DNA of 64,000 bases from Treponema sp. (lineage in GTDB: Bacteria > Spirochaetota > Spirochaetia > Treponematales > Breznakiellaceae), in NCBI GenBank assembly GCA_031254315.1, contig JAIRUQ010000013.1, forward strand, positions 1 through 64,000, read 5' to 3'. The notes beneath the pieces are model-generated. The model worked only from the letters and a program-made list of their open reading frames with translations, was not told where the DNA came from and ran no database searches. Both the position numbers and the translations under genes were made by a program. Below, piece after piece: positions 16,620 through 26,394 of the stretch. Position 1 is the first letter of the stretch; each line of letters starts with the position of its first letter.

Positions 16620-18113
16620 TTGGGAACAGATATGTCGCAGGCAATTCGTCAGTTAAATCAGGATCGCGGAATTCCTGAAGAACTGATACTGCGTACCATT
16701 GAAGATACTCTAATTACCGCTTACAAGCACCGTTTTGGAAGCGCGGATAACGCGGTTGTAAAGTTTGATGAAGAAAATTTAGAAGTCTCGATTTTCGCGC
16801 AGAAAAAGATCGTGGAACAGGACGGCGTTTACGACCCTGTAACCGAAATTGATCTTATAGAAGCCAGAGAAATGAACCCTGACGCCGAAGTAGGCGATGA
16901 AATACTTGTAGAAATTGATCCCAAGCAGTTTGATCGTATAGCCGTTCAAAGCGCGAAGCAAAAAGCCCATCAGTCAATCAGGGATATACAAAAAGACAGC
17001 CTTTACTCCGAGTTCAAGGATAAAGAGGGTGAAATTATAATCGGTTATTATCAGCGTGAACGCAACGGCACTATTTATGTGGACATCGGTAAAATGGAAG
17101 GCGTCCTTCCAAAGAAATTTCAGTCTCCGCGTGAAACTTACCATGTCAACGACAGAATAAAAGCGCTTATCGCGGAAGTAAAAAAAGATTCGTCCGGGCT
17201 TCAAATTGTTCTTTCCAGAACACATACCGACTTTGTACGCGCAATTTTTGAACTTGAAGTCCCCGAAGTTTACGACAAAACCGTAGAAATTCACAAGATC
17301 GTCCGTGAACCGGGCTTCCGTACAAAATTGGCTGTTTATTCAAACCGCGAAGATGTTGATCCTGTCGGCGCGTGCGTAGGGCTAAAAGGCGTGCGCATTC
17401 AGGCTGTAATCAAAGAGCTTGAAGGAGAAAAGATCGATATTCTTAAATACGATCCCGAACCAAAACGTTTTATTAAAAACGCGCTTTCTCCGGCGGAAGT
17501 TCGTGATGTTATAATTCTTGATGAAGCTAAACATCAGGCGCTCGCTGTTGTAAGCGATACAATGTTGTCCCTCGCGATAGGAAAGCAGGGGCTTAATGTG
17601 CGCCTCGCAAACAGGCTTGTTGACTGGAACATCGATGTAAAAACAGAATCGCAGTTCGCGGAAATGGATATTGCCGCTGAATCGCGCCGCGCGGTTTCCG
17701 AGCTTTTCGGTGATACTGAATCCTACGATAATGAAATTACCCGTATCAGCGAGTTGAATGGCGTGGATGAACGTATCGTAAAAACCCTCCTTGATCACGG
17801 CATTGATTTAATCGAAGACTTCATGGGGTTAAGTCAGGAAGAGATCGAGGCAAAGGGACTCACTGCCGAAGAAATCGAGGGGTTACGCAAACTTATTGAT
17901 GATGTCGTAGAAATTGTAGAAGAAGAGCAATTTGAAGAGCCGCAGGGAGAAAAAACCGCGGAAGATGAAGAAGAAAGCGAAGGCGAAGAGGGAGAAGAAG
18001 CTGAAGCTGAAGAATATGAATGTCCTGAATGCGGAGCGAAAATAACCGTAGACATGACAACCTGCCCAAGTTGCGGTATTGGTTTGAGTTTTGAGTACGA
18101 AGAGGAGGAATAG
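16620..18113 (+). CDS. nusA: Transcription factor NusA with acidic tail and C-terminal zinc-ribbon
   Basis: 497 residues. The TTG at 16620 is chosen because AGGAGG lies six bases before it; ATG 16632 is too far from this site. The N-terminal RNA-polymerase-binding domain is followed by S1 (GTIYVDIGKMEGVLPKKF), KH1 (DPVGACVGLKGVRIQAVIKEL) and KH2 (LAIGKQGLNVRLANRL). After a helix-hairpin-helix-like unit (ELNGVDERIVKTLLDHGID) the chain ends in a Glu-rich stretch and a four-cysteine knuckle CPECG...CPSCG. NusA binds the elongation complex, modulating pausing, termination and antitermination. The zinc-ribbon tail is not present in E. coli NusA and may be a lineage feature. Confidence 0.95.
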   Translation: MGTDMSQAIRQLNQDRGIPEELILRTIEDTLITAYKHRFGSADNAVVKFDEENLEVSIFAQKKIVEQDGVYDPVTEIDLIEAREMNPDAEVGDEILVEIDPKQFDRIAVQSAKQKAHQSIRDIQKDSLYSEFKDKEGEIIIGYYQRERNGTIYVDIGKMEGVLPKKFQSPRETYHVNDRIKALIAEVKKDSSGLQIVLSRTHTDFVRAIFELEVPEVYDKTVEIHKIVREPGFRTKLAVYSNREDVDPVGACVGLKGVRIQAVIKELEGEKIDILKYDPEPKRFIKNALSPAEVRDVIILDEAKHQALAVVSDTMLSLAIGKQGLNVRLANRLVDWNIDVKTESQFAEMDIAAESRRAVSELFGDTESYDNEITRISELNGVDERIVKTLLDHGIDLIEDFMGLSQEEIEAKGLTAEEIEGLRKLIDDVVEIVEEEQFEEPQGEKTAEDEEESEGEEGEEAEAEEYECPECGAKITVDMTTCPSCGIGLSFEYEEEE

Positions 18114-18124
18114 AAAAAGGATTT

Positions 18125-20635
18125 ATGGCGGAAGATACTGACAAAAATAAAAAATCAAAAGCGCCACTGATAAAACACTCAAAAGGTGATCAGGAAAGTC
18201 CCGCGGAAAAAAATTCCGCGGAACAGGGTGAACCTCGCAAAGTAAAAGTTGTGCTAAAAAAAGCAGTAAGCGCCGCAAAAAAAACTACACCTAAAACTTC
18301 TGCCGGCGCTCCTTCAGGAAAATCCTCGTCAAAGAAAACAGAAAACCACGAAGAAAAAAAACAGCACGGAGAAGAAGCGCCAAAGGTAAATTCTTTCTCG
18401 ATAGCCCAGCGTCCTGCCGCCGCCGCGGGAAGAGTTGGCGGTAAATTAGTCGGCGGAAATCAAGGGCACGCGCCGAGGCATGGACGCTCACAGCCGCGCG
18501 GCGGAAATAAGGAAAAAAGTGACTTCACCGGGAATAAAGGCGGTGGGCATTCAGGACAGCGTCAAGGCGGCGGTCACGGATCAGGCTCAAGACCGCCCTT
18601 TACTCCAAAACAAGGCGGCGGCGGTTCTGGGCAACGTCAGGGCGGCGGCTTTAATAGACCTGCGCAGGGCGGCGGTTTTAACAGACCTGCGCAAGGCGGC
18701 GGTGGACGCGGCGGCTCAGGCTCGGCTCCCACAGGACCTATCCCTGAAGGAAAGGGAACCGCGAAACGCAAGTTTATTACCAAAAAGCCGGCGTATAACC
18801 GCAAAGAAAAAGAACTTGAAATGGAGGAAAAACTCCTCCAGACAAAGAAAAAAATAACACATGTCGCGAATCCGGTTCCAAAATCAATCGATATAATGGA
18901 AGTTATTTCGGTTTCTGAATTGGCGCGAAAAATGAACTTAAAAGCTTCCGATTTAATTCAAAAACTGATGAGCATGGGGCAGATGGTTACGATTAACCAG
19001 CAAATAGACGCAGATACGGCTACCATTTTGGCGGCAGAATTCGGCGCGGATGTAAAAATTGTCAGTCTCTATGACGAGACGGTAATAGAAACCGCCTCGG
19101 ACGATAACGCGATAATGCTCCCTCGCCCTCCGGTTGTTACGGTAATGGGACATGTCGATCACGGAAAGACAAAACTGTTAGACGCAATTCGCAAAGCCGA
19201 TGTTGTGTCGGGCGAATTTGGCGGCATTACCCAGCACATCGGCGCGTACATGGTAGAAACGCCGCATGGCAGTCTCACATTTCTTGACACGCCGGGTCAC
19301 GAAGCGTTTACGCGCATGAGGGCGCGCGGCGCTCAAATAACAGATATCGTAATCCTTGTTGTCGCCGCAGATGACGGCGTTATGCCGCAAACAATTGAAG
19401 CTATCAATCACGCGAAAGACGCCGACGTACCGATTATTGTCGCTGTTAATAAAATTGACAAACCTGAGGCGAACCCCGACAGAGTAAAAAGCCAGCTCTC
19501 CGATCTTGGGCTTATGCCTGAAGACTGGGGCGGACAGACAATGTTTGTCGAGCTTTCCGCCCTGCAAAAGACCGGTATTGATAAACTCATCGAAGCGATA
19601 TTGCTTGAATCGGAGCTTTTGGACTTAAAAGCCAATTTCCAGCGTACCGCAGAGGGAAAAATTCTTGAGTCTAAAGTTGATCACGGACGCGGAATTGTAG
19701 CGACTGTAATGGTAGAAAGGGGAACGCTCGCGGTAGGCGATTCATTTGTTGCCGGCATTTGGCCCGGCAAGGTACGCGCCATTTTTAACGACAAGGGCGA
19801 AAAGATCAACAAGGCGACTCCTTCAATGCCGGTTGAAGTTCTTGGCTTTGAAGGCATTCCAAACGCGGGAGACCCATTACAGGTAGTTTCGGACGAAAAG
19901 AAAGCGAGGGAGTTTTCAGCCAAACGTCAGGAATTAAAACGTTTTGAGGATGCGAAGACAATTATAAAAGTTACCATGGAGAATATCCATGACATGATAA
20001 GCGACGGCGCGATTCAGGAATTAAAGGTAATCATAAAAGCCGACGTTCAAGGCTCCGCGGAAGCTCTTAAATCGAGCCTTGAAAAACTTTCTACAAAGGA
20101 GATTCGTCTTCATTGTATACAGGCGCTTCCGGGACCAATCAACGAAGGCGATGTAGACCTTGCTATTGCCTCAAAGGCTATTATTATAGGGTTTAACGTT
20201 CGCCCTCTGCCAAAGGCAAAAATACTCGCGGATCAGGAAAAAGTAGATATAAGAAAATATAATATTATCTATAAAGCAGTAGACGAAATTAGACTAGCTA
20301 TGGAAGGAATGTTAAAGCCTGAGACAAGAGAAGAAGTGGTAGCGATGGTAGAAGTACGCGATACATTCAAGGTTCCGAAGATCGGAATAATTGCCGGTTG
20401 TTATGTGCTAAGCGGAACTGTCAAGCGAAGCTGTACCGTCAATCTTCTGCGCAATCAAATTGTTATCCATACGGGAAAAATCGCCTCTTTGCGGCGGTTC
20501 AAAGATGACGCGCGCGAAGTCGCGGCGGGCTATGAATGCGGAATAGGGCTGGAAGGTTTTAACGATATTAATGTAGGCGATCAATTAGAGGCAATCGAAA
20601 CCGTAGAAATCGCCAGAAAACTGAGTTCTTCCTGA
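18125..20635 (+). CDS. infB: Translation initiation factor IF-2
   Basis: 836 residues. IF-2 brings initiator tRNA to the 30S subunit and promotes subunit joining. A low-complexity N-terminus (about 1-220) has Lys-rich then Gly-rich segments with repeats of GGGFNRPAQ and GSGQRQGG. An IF-2 N-domain follows (SVSELARKMNLKASDLIQKL). The GTPase shows G1 GHVDHGKT at 342-349, G3 DTPGHEAF, G4 NKID and G5 SALQ; domains II, III and IV follow to the end. ATG 18125 is preceded by AAAAAGGA. The stop codon overlaps the rbfA start (TGATG). Confidence 0.96.
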   Translation: MAEDTDKNKKSKAPLIKHSKGDQESPAEKNSAEQGEPRKVKVVLKKAVSAAKKTTPKTSAGAPSGKSSSKKTENHEEKKQHGEEAPKVNSFSIAQRPAAAAGRVGGKLVGGNQGHAPRHGRSQPRGGNKEKSDFTGNKGGGHSGQRQGGGHGSGSRPPFTPKQGGGGSGQRQGGGFNRPAQGGGFNRPAQGGGGRGGSGSAPTGPIPEGKGTAKRKFITKKPAYNRKEKELEMEEKLLQTKKKITHVANPVPKSIDIMEVISVSELARKMNLKASDLIQKLMSMGQMVTINQQIDADTATILAAEFGADVKIVSLYDETVIETASDDNAIMLPRPPVVTVMGHVDHGKTKLLDAIRKADVVSGEFGGITQHIGAYMVETPHGSLTFLDTPGHEAFTRMRARGAQITDIVILVVAADDGVMPQTIEAINHAKDADVPIIVAVNKIDKPEANPDRVKSQLSDLGLMPEDWGGQTMFVELSALQKTGIDKLIEAILLESELLDLKANFQRTAEGKILESKVDHGRGIVATVMVERGTLAVGDSFVAGIWPGKVRAIFNDKGEKINKATPSMPVEVLGFEGIPNAGDPLQVVSDEKKAREFSAKRQELKRFEDAKTIIKVTMENIHDMISDGAIQELKVIIKADVQGSAEALKSSLEKLSTKEIRLHCIQALPGPINEGDVDLAIASKAIIIGFNVRPLPKAKILADQEKVDIRKYNIIYKAVDEIRLAMEGMLKPETREEVVAMVEVRDTFKVPKIGIIAGCYVLSGTVKRSCTVNLLRNQIVIHTGKIASLRRFKDDAREVAAGYECGIGLEGFNDINVGDQLEAIETVEIARKLSSS

Positions 20636-20979
20636 TGTCTCAATTTAGAATAGAACGGCTGGGTCAGATGATTCAGGAAAAAATAGGCTCTCTAATCATT
20701 GAAGGCAAAGTTAAAGACAATCGTGTAAATACGTTTATGTCGATAACAAAGGTTGACGTATCAAAAGATTTGTCTTTTGCCGATGTTTATGTTTCTGATA
20801 TTCGCGGTAAAATAAGCGAAAAAGAAGTTGAGGGGCTTCAAAGCGCCGCAGGTTTTCTTCAATCCCAGCTTGGGGCTGTAATGCACATCAGAAAAATCCC
20901 CCGTCTTCGCTTTCACGCTGATAAAAGCATTGGTGAAAGTTTCGACCTTATAAAGAAAATTGAAAAACTTGTTGAATAG
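20635..20979 (+). CDS. rbfA: Ribosome-binding factor RbfA
   Basis: 114 residues. RbfA is a KH-fold protein that binds the 30S subunit late in 16S rRNA processing. Family features visible are QFRIERLGQMIQEKIGSLI at the N-terminus, ITKVDVSKDLSFADVYVS in the middle and LRFHADKSIGESFDLIKKIE at the end. Its ATG overlaps the infB stop codon, so the two are translationally coupled. truB follows after 4 bp. Confidence 0.94.
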   Translation: MSQFRIERLGQMIQEKIGSLIIEGKVKDNRVNTFMSITKVDVSKDLSFADVYVSDIRGKISEKEVEGLQSAAGFLQSQLGAVMHIRKIPRLRFHADKSIGESFDLIKKIEKLVE

Positions 20980-20983
20980 TGAA

Positions 20984-21856
20984 ATGAACAGCGCCATAAT
21001 TCTCCTTGACAAAAAACCGGGTCTCACTTCCTTTGACACGTTACGCGACATAAAACGCTCTCTTGGAACGAGAAAGGTGGGGCACACCGGTACTTTGGAC
21101 AAATTCGCGTCGGGGCTTTTAGTCGTTCTTGCGGGAAGGGCGTTAAAACTCAGCAGGTGGTTTTCCCTCTGCGATAAAAAGTACCAAGGCAGGCTCCATT
21201 TTGGTATTGAGACTAACACCCTCGATCCTGAAGGGGATGTAATCGCCGAAGCTCCGCTCCCTTCCCGCGAAAATGTAGAAAAGGCTCTCTCTCAATTTAC
21301 AGGAGAGATCATGCAAGCTCCGCCTGAGTATTCGGCTATTAGTGTGAACGGACAGCGAGCCTCAGACCTTGCCCGAAAAGGCAAGCCGCCCGAAATGAAA
21401 AAACGACCTGTGAGCATCCATAAAATTGATCTGCTTTCATGGGAGCCGCCCTTCGCGGACATTTTTGTCCATTGTTCAAGCGGCACTTATATCCGTTCCC
21501 TTGCGAGGGATATCGCGCTTTCCGCAGGGAGCAGGGCGCACCTCTGTTCGTTAGTAAGAACGCAAGTTGGCGGTTTTTCCCTTGATGATGCCGACGGCTC
21601 CCTTCGCCCTGTTAATAAGGTAACTATAAGCGCCCTCGGTCTTCCCCACTTTGAAATTACTCCGCCTGAGGGTGAAAAAATAATACAGGGCAAACCGCTT
21701 GAGCCGCTTCTTAAAGACAAATCGCTTTTTTTTGAACAGAAAGATTTGCCAAATGACGGGCAGGACATTACAGCGGCTGTTTTTTCGGAGGAAACGCTTG
21801 TCGCCGTTGTAGAAAAGACAGGCGGAAGCTGGAAATACGCCTGTGTGCTTGGATAG
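20984..21856 (+). CDS. truB: tRNA pseudouridine(55) synthase TruB
   Basis: 290 residues from ATG 20984; upstream TTG codons in frame would overlap rbfA and have no better ribosome site. TruB makes pseudouridine 55 in the T loop of tRNAs. DKKPGLTSFDTLRDIK opens the protein, and the catalytic Asp39 lies in GHTGTLDKFASGLL. Also visible are YQGRLHFGIETNTLDPEGDV and the SGTYIRSLARDIA motif. The C-terminal part is longer than the core enzyme and less conserved. It is the last gene of the nusA-infB operon; a repeat-filled gap follows. Confidence 0.95.
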   Translation: MNSAIILLDKKPGLTSFDTLRDIKRSLGTRKVGHTGTLDKFASGLLVVLAGRALKLSRWFSLCDKKYQGRLHFGIETNTLDPEGDVIAEAPLPSRENVEKALSQFTGEIMQAPPEYSAISVNGQRASDLARKGKPPEMKKRPVSIHKIDLLSWEPPFADIFVHCSSGTYIRSLARDIALSAGSRAHLCSLVRTQVGGFSLDDADGSLRPVNKVTISALGLPHFEITPPEGEKIIQGKPLEPLLKDKSLFFEQKDLPNDGQDITAAVFSEETLVAVVEKTGGSWKYACVLG

Positions 21857-21859
21857 GTG

Positions 21860-21925
21860 GTCAATGAGCAATGAGGGGGCGGCGCAGAAACAGGGAGCGG
21901 CGAGATTAGCCGATGAGCAGGGAGC
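21860..21925. repeat. R3-type repeat unit
   Basis: TCAATGAGCAATGAGGGGGC, GGCGCAGAAACAGGGAGCGG and GCCGATGAGCAGGGAGC match the 50-57-bp units of the tandem array at 36712-36985. It lies directly after truB. Confidence 0.65.
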
Positions 21926-21939
21926 AAAGGAAGAGAGAA

Positions 21940-22028
21940 GAATTTAACCACGGAGGACACGGAGAACACGGAGGAAGAGGGAGAAATAGTACCAAAACTC
22001 TGTGTTTCTCCGTGGTTTTCTTCTTCTT
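21940..22028. repeat. R2 palindromic repeat
   Basis: AACCACGGAGGACACGGAGA and TGTGTTTCTCCGTGGTTTTC are the facing arms of this copy. It has R3 sequence on both sides, in the 340-bp gap between truB and rpsO. Confidence 0.8.
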
Positions 22029-22029
22029 T

Positions 22030-22107
22030 GTTCCCTGCTCATTGCTCATTGCTCATTGCTCATTGCTCCCTGCTCATTGCTCCCTGCTCATTGCTAATTG
22101 CTCATTG
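22030..22107. repeat. Heptanucleotide tandem array (R3), about ten units
   Basis: GCTCATT is repeated head to tail with the variants GCTCCCT and GCTAATT, about ten units in all. Seven-base periodicity makes every frame open, which explains apparent reading frames here. The array ends about 9 bp before the rpsO -35 box. Confidence 0.85.
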
Positions 22108-22115
22108 TCTTGCGC

Positions 22116-22144
22116 TTGACATTTTCCTAATTTTATGCCATAAA
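22116..22144 (+). promoter_or_regulatory. rpsO promoter
   Basis: A perfect -35 TTGACA (22116-22121) and -10 CATAAA (22139-22144) are 17 bp apart. Transcription should begin near 22151, giving a leader of about 46 bases with a small GGGGTTTTCCCC hairpin (22155-22166) and the TAGGAG ribosome site. S15 represses its own message through leader structures in several bacteria; whether this one does cannot be seen. Confidence 0.65.
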
Positions 22145-22196
22145 GTAACAAAATGGGGTTTTCCCCTCAAAAAGAGTACCCAATTAGGAGATATAT

Positions 22197-22466
22197 ATGG
22201 CATTAACCAAAGAAAGCGCGGCTTTAATCGTTGAAAAATTCGGAAGGAACGAGAAAGATACAGGCGCGACGGAAGTTCAGATTGCGCTGCTTACTGAACG
22301 AATCAACCAGCTTACAGAACACTGCAAGCAGTTTAAGAAAGACAGAACAGGTCAAAGGGGGCTTTTGATCTTGGTCGGAAAACGCAGAAGGATGTTAAAG
22401 TACATTCAGCGGACAAATCTGACAGGCTACCGCAAGCTGATTAAAGAGCTGGGACTGCGTAAATAA
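22197..22466 (+). CDS. rpsO: 30S ribosomal protein S15
   Basis: 89 residues, standard length. S15 binds 16S rRNA early in assembly of the platform. Family motifs are TGATEVQIALLTERINQLTEH, seen here with the helix that follows, HCKQFKKDRTGQRGLL and GKRRRMLKYIQRTN. TAGGAG precedes the ATG. It has its own promoter and is coupled to pnp by a one-base overlap, the same order as in E. coli. Confidence 0.97.
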   Translation: MALTKESAALIVEKFGRNEKDTGATEVQIALLTERINQLTEHCKQFKKDRTGQRGLLILVGKRRRMLKYIQRTNLTGYRKLIKELGLRK

Positions 22467-24610
22467 TGATGCAAAAAGTAACACTCAATATAGCCGGTAA
22501 AGACTTGGTTCTTGAAACCGGCAGGATCGCGAAGCAGGCTAACGGCTCTGTTTTCGCTCAGTACGCGGGCTCGGCGGTAATAGCCACAGTCTGCTGTTCA
22601 TCGGAACCGGTAGAGGGGCTTGATTATGTACCTCTTACCGTTGATTACAACGATAAATATTATGCCGCCGGGAAAATTCCGGGCGGTTTTATAAAGAGGG
22701 AAAGCCGTCCAAAAGACAAGGAAATCCTTGTCTCGCGTCTTATCGACCGACCCATGCGCCCCCTCTTTGAAAAAAGTTTTGGTCGCGAAATTCAGTTGAT
22801 CCCGACAACATTGTCCACAGATCAGGTGAATCCCCCCGACATTCTGGCTATCATCGCCGCCTCTGCGGCTGTCCACATTTCTGACATTCCGTTTAACGGT
22901 CCTGTCGCAGGGGTGCGTGTCTGCCAAGTAAACGGTGAGCTTGTCGTAAACCCAACTTTTGAGCAGATTGAAAGCTCCACTATGGAAATCGTTGTTGCCG
23001 GAACTAAAGACGGCATTACAATGGTAGAAGGCGGCGCGAAAGAAGTAAGCGAAGAGCTGATGATCGAAGCGCTGGATAAAGCGCACGCGACTATCAAAGA
23101 ATTCTGCGCACTGCAGGAAAAACTGCGCGAGCTGTCAGGAAAAGAGAAGCTCCCCCTTACTTCGCCCTCATATTCACTGGAGAACGGGGACGCTATTCGC
23201 TCTGCCGCTTATCCAAAACTTCAAGCGGCGTGTTTCCTTCCCGCCAAGCACGAGAGGCGCGATGGGATTAAAGCGATAAAAGCGGAATTTGCCGCTCAAT
23301 ACGCCTCCCAGCTTGAAGATGAAATGCAGAAAAAACTTTTTAACGCCTTATTTGAAGATATGCAGTATGAAATATTGCGTTCTTCAATTTTGAATAACGG
23401 TAAGCGTGTTGACGGTCGCGGTCTTGAAGACATTCGCAATATTACATGCGAGATTGACATCTTACAGAGAACGCACGGTTCCGCTCTTTTTACGCGCGGT
23501 GAAACACAATCCCTCGTTGTTACTACATTAGGAACTGTTTTTGACGAGCAGATTTTCGATGACATTGAAGGCGACAAACGCGAAAACTTTATGCTCCATT
23601 ATAATTTTCCGCCCTATTCAGTCGGCGAGGTTGGCAGGATGGGAACAGGACGCAGGGAAATAGGACATGGCAATTTAGCTCAACGTTCATTAAAAGCGAT
23701 TATTCCTTCAAAAGAAGATTTCCCGTACACAATCCGTGTAGTTTCAGAAATAATGGAATCCAACGGCTCATCTTCAATGGCTTCTGTCTGCGGCGGCACT
23801 TTATCAATGTTACACGCCGGTGTTCCAATTAAAAAGCCCGTCGCCGGAATCGCGATGGGTCTTATCACCGAGGGAAAGGCCGGTCCCGGCGACAGGTTCG
23901 CCGTGTTATCTGACATTCTGGGTGAAGAAGACCATTTAGGCGATATGGACTTTAAGGTTGCCGGGACAAAGGACGGAATTACCGGTTTTCAGATGGATAT
24001 AAAGATTGCCGGGGTAAGCTCTGAAATTATGCGCAAAGCCCTTGATCAGGCAAAACGCGGAAGGATGCATATTCTTTCTATTATGAACCAATGTATCGAA
24101 AGACCGTCTGATCAGATCAGTGAATACGCGCCAAAAATTGTTACACTTCGCATTGATATTGATAAGATTGGCGCTCTTATCGGTCCCGGCGGCAAAAATA
24201 TTAAGGCGTTATGCGAACAGTATTCGGTTAGAATCAATACTGAAGATGACGGCACTGTTACAATTTTTGGAAAGAACACAAAGGATGCCGAGGAAGCGAA
24301 AACAGCTGTTGTCGGAATTACTTCTGACCCGGAAATAAACAGGGTATATGACGGCGTTGTAAAACGCATTATGGAGTTTGGCGCGTTTGTGGAGATACTG
24401 CCGGGCAAGGAAGGACTTGTCCACATCAGTAAACTTTCCAGACAGCGAATTGCGCAGGTTACCGATGTGCTTAAAGAGGGTCAGCAGATTCCTGTAAAGT
24501 TACTCGAAATTGACAAACAGGGCAGGCTCAACCTTTCGTATATTGACGCTATTGATCCAAATGGCGCAGGCGGTGAAAATACGCGGACTAATACCGCACC
24601 GCGCAGATAG
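22466..24610 (+). CDS. pnp: Polynucleotide phosphorylase
   Basis: 714 residues. PNPase degrades RNA 3' to 5' by phosphorolysis as a trimer and takes part in mRNA turnover. Two RNase PH domains are visible, the first with GSVFAQYAGSAVIATVC and the second with THGSALFTRGETQSLV and the catalytic region GDRFAVLSDILGEEDHLGDMD given here in part. A KH domain (IGPGGKNIKALCEQY) and an S1 domain (GVVKRIMEFGAFVEILPGKEG) end the protein. The start overlaps the rpsO stop by one base; ATG 22469 is an alternative. Confidence 0.96.
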   Translation: MMQKVTLNIAGKDLVLETGRIAKQANGSVFAQYAGSAVIATVCCSSEPVEGLDYVPLTVDYNDKYYAAGKIPGGFIKRESRPKDKEILVSRLIDRPMRPLFEKSFGREIQLIPTTLSTDQVNPPDILAIIAASAAVHISDIPFNGPVAGVRVCQVNGELVVNPTFEQIESSTMEIVVAGTKDGITMVEGGAKEVSEELMIEALDKAHATIKEFCALQEKLRELSGKEKLPLTSPSYSLENGDAIRSAAYPKLQAACFLPAKHERRDGIKAIKAEFAAQYASQLEDEMQKKLFNALFEDMQYEILRSSILNNGKRVDGRGLEDIRNITCEIDILQRTHGSALFTRGETQSLVVTTLGTVFDEQIFDDIEGDKRENFMLHYNFPPYSVGEVGRMGTGRREIGHGNLAQRSLKAIIPSKEDFPYTIRVVSEIMESNGSSSMASVCGGTLSMLHAGVPIKKPVAGIAMGLITEGKAGPGDRFAVLSDILGEEDHLGDMDFKVAGTKDGITGFQMDIKIAGVSSEIMRKALDQAKRGRMHILSIMNQCIERPSDQISEYAPKIVTLRIDIDKIGALIGPGGKNIKALCEQYSVRINTEDDGTVTIFGKNTKDAEEAKTAVVGITSDPEINRVYDGVVKRIMEFGAFVEILPGKEGLVHISKLSRQRIAQVTDVLKEGQQIPVKLLEIDKQGRLNLSYIDAIDPNGAGGENTRTNTAPRR

Positions 24611-24648
24611 CTGGGGGCGCGATCTTTGCCTGAGCAAGTGAGGACAGC

Positions 24649-25095
24649 TTGAAAGAAGTATTGTTAAAGATACTCAAAGCCGATCCCCGAGTTATACTCC
24701 CAAAGTACGAAAGCGAAGGCGCTTCCGGCATGGATTTACGCGCGTTTCTTGATTCGGAGCAGACAATACCTCCTATGGGCAGGGTAATAATCCCGACAGG
24801 CTTAAAAATTGAAGTCCCCGAAGGTTATGAAGCGCAGGTACGCCCCCGCTCCGGTTTAGCCTTAAAAACAGGCGTTACTGTGCTTAATTCACCCGGTACA
24901 ATAGACAGTGATTATCGCGGAGATGTTAACATAATTCTTGTTAACCTTAGTACAAATAATGTTACAATTAAAGATGGGGAGCGGATTGCCCAGTTGGTTA
25001 TAGCTCCCGTCTGCCGCTCTCATGTCGCGGAGGTAGGAGAGCTTGCCCAAAGTGTGAGGGGAAGCAGCGGCTTTGGGTCTACAGGCGTTCATTGA
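24649..25095 (+). CDS. dut: dUTP diphosphatase
   Basis: 148 residues, trimeric dUTPase type. It converts dUTP to dUMP, keeping uracil out of DNA. All five motifs are visible: GASGMDLRA, RPRSGLALK, LNSPGTIDSDYRGDV with the catalytic Asp, GERIAQLVIAP, and RGSSGFGSTG at the C-terminus. The start is TTG at 24649 with GAGGA a few bases upstream; no ATG gives a complete motif 1. It lies between pnp and the lptF-like gene. Confidence 0.95.
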   Translation: MKEVLLKILKADPRVILPKYESEGASGMDLRAFLDSEQTIPPMGRVIIPTGLKIEVPEGYEAQVRPRSGLALKTGVTVLNSPGTIDSDYRGDVNIILVNLSTNNVTIKDGERIAQLVIAPVCRSHVAEVGELAQSVRGSSGFGSTGVH

Positions 25096-25111
25096 AACGT
25101 CCGGAGTAAAA

Positions 25112-26394
25112 ATGAAAAATTTTGCGTTACTTGAAAGCAAACGTAACCTTTCCCCAACACTTTTCCGTTATGTTTTATATGAAATGCTTTTTTCATTTGC
25201 TATATGTTTCCTTTTCTTCTTTTTCATATTTTTTGTAAATCAGATACTGTTAATGGCTCAGGAAGTGTTGACAAAGAAGGTTCCTTCTAATCAGGTCGCC
25301 ATGTTAATTCTTTTTTCCCTTCCCGCAGTTATAGCGATGTCCGCGCCCTTTGCCTGCCTTGTCGGAACATTGATGACTGTAGGGCGGCTAACCTCTGACA
25401 ATGAAATTCTTGTTATGCTTTCATCCGGGCTTTCATATAAAAATGTTTTTATTCCCGCAATTACGGTAGGGATTGTAATTTCACTATTATCTTTTTTTAC
25501 CAACGACGTACTGCTTCCCGCCGGTACTGTTCAATTTAACAAATTGTGGCGAAAAATCCTTGTTTCAACTCCCGCACTGGAACTGCATGGCAATTCTGTA
25601 AAAAGGTTTCAAGATACGGTAATTGTAACAGGCGGCGTTACGGGCAATATAATTAACAATCTGCTTATTTTAGACAAAACTAGTGACGGAGAACGCCGTA
25701 TTATAATGGCAAGAACCGCCGAATTAAAAGACGGCGGACGTGAGGGTCTCAGTTTGAATCTTGAAGACGCGTTTGTTCAGTCTTCAAAGGAAGTTGTAAG
25801 GGAAGATTATGATTATGCCGTAACAGAGAATTTGCAGTATTGGGTTTCTAATGAGGATATTATGCAATCACCTGTTAGTGTAAGCCCAAGAGAAATGAGT
25901 TCAAGGGACGTAAGCAGTGCGATAAAAAAAAGGAGGGCAGAGCTTGCCGTGCGTATTAATGACAGGATTACAAGAATGGCAGGTCATGCTGTAACTTTGG
26001 AAAATATATTAAGAGCTGGACCAGAAACAGATGGGTGGAACCGCAGAGCCTCCAGTGTTGGCTCCTTTAACCGTGAAGTTAGTGCGATCAAATCGCTTCA
26101 AAATGACAGAAGCCTGTTAATTTATATAATTGAAATTTACAGAAAATTTTCAGTTCCGTTCGGAGCGTTTTGTTTTGTATTTCTCGCTGTCTCTTTAGGG
26201 CTTATGGCAAAAAAGAGCGGACAGACAGTCGGTTTTATTTTTGGCAACATTATCGCAGTCCTTTACTGGTCTATGCTTTTTATAGGACAGACAATGGGTT
26301 TGCGCGTAGGAACGCCGCCATTCTTGTCAATGTGGCTTCCTAATATTTTATCTCTTGGTATTGGCGTTATTTTGGCGATAATTAAGGTACGCAG

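Noticed and set aside
22028-22234. Open frame with SLLIAHCSLL-type repeats
   Set aside because: It is a translation of the GCTCATT heptamer array, which is open in all frames, and lacks a ribosome site.
25073-25111. Earlier TTG start of the lptF-like gene
   Set aside because: It would overlap the conserved dUTPase C-terminus by 23 bases, and GGAG points to ATG 25112.
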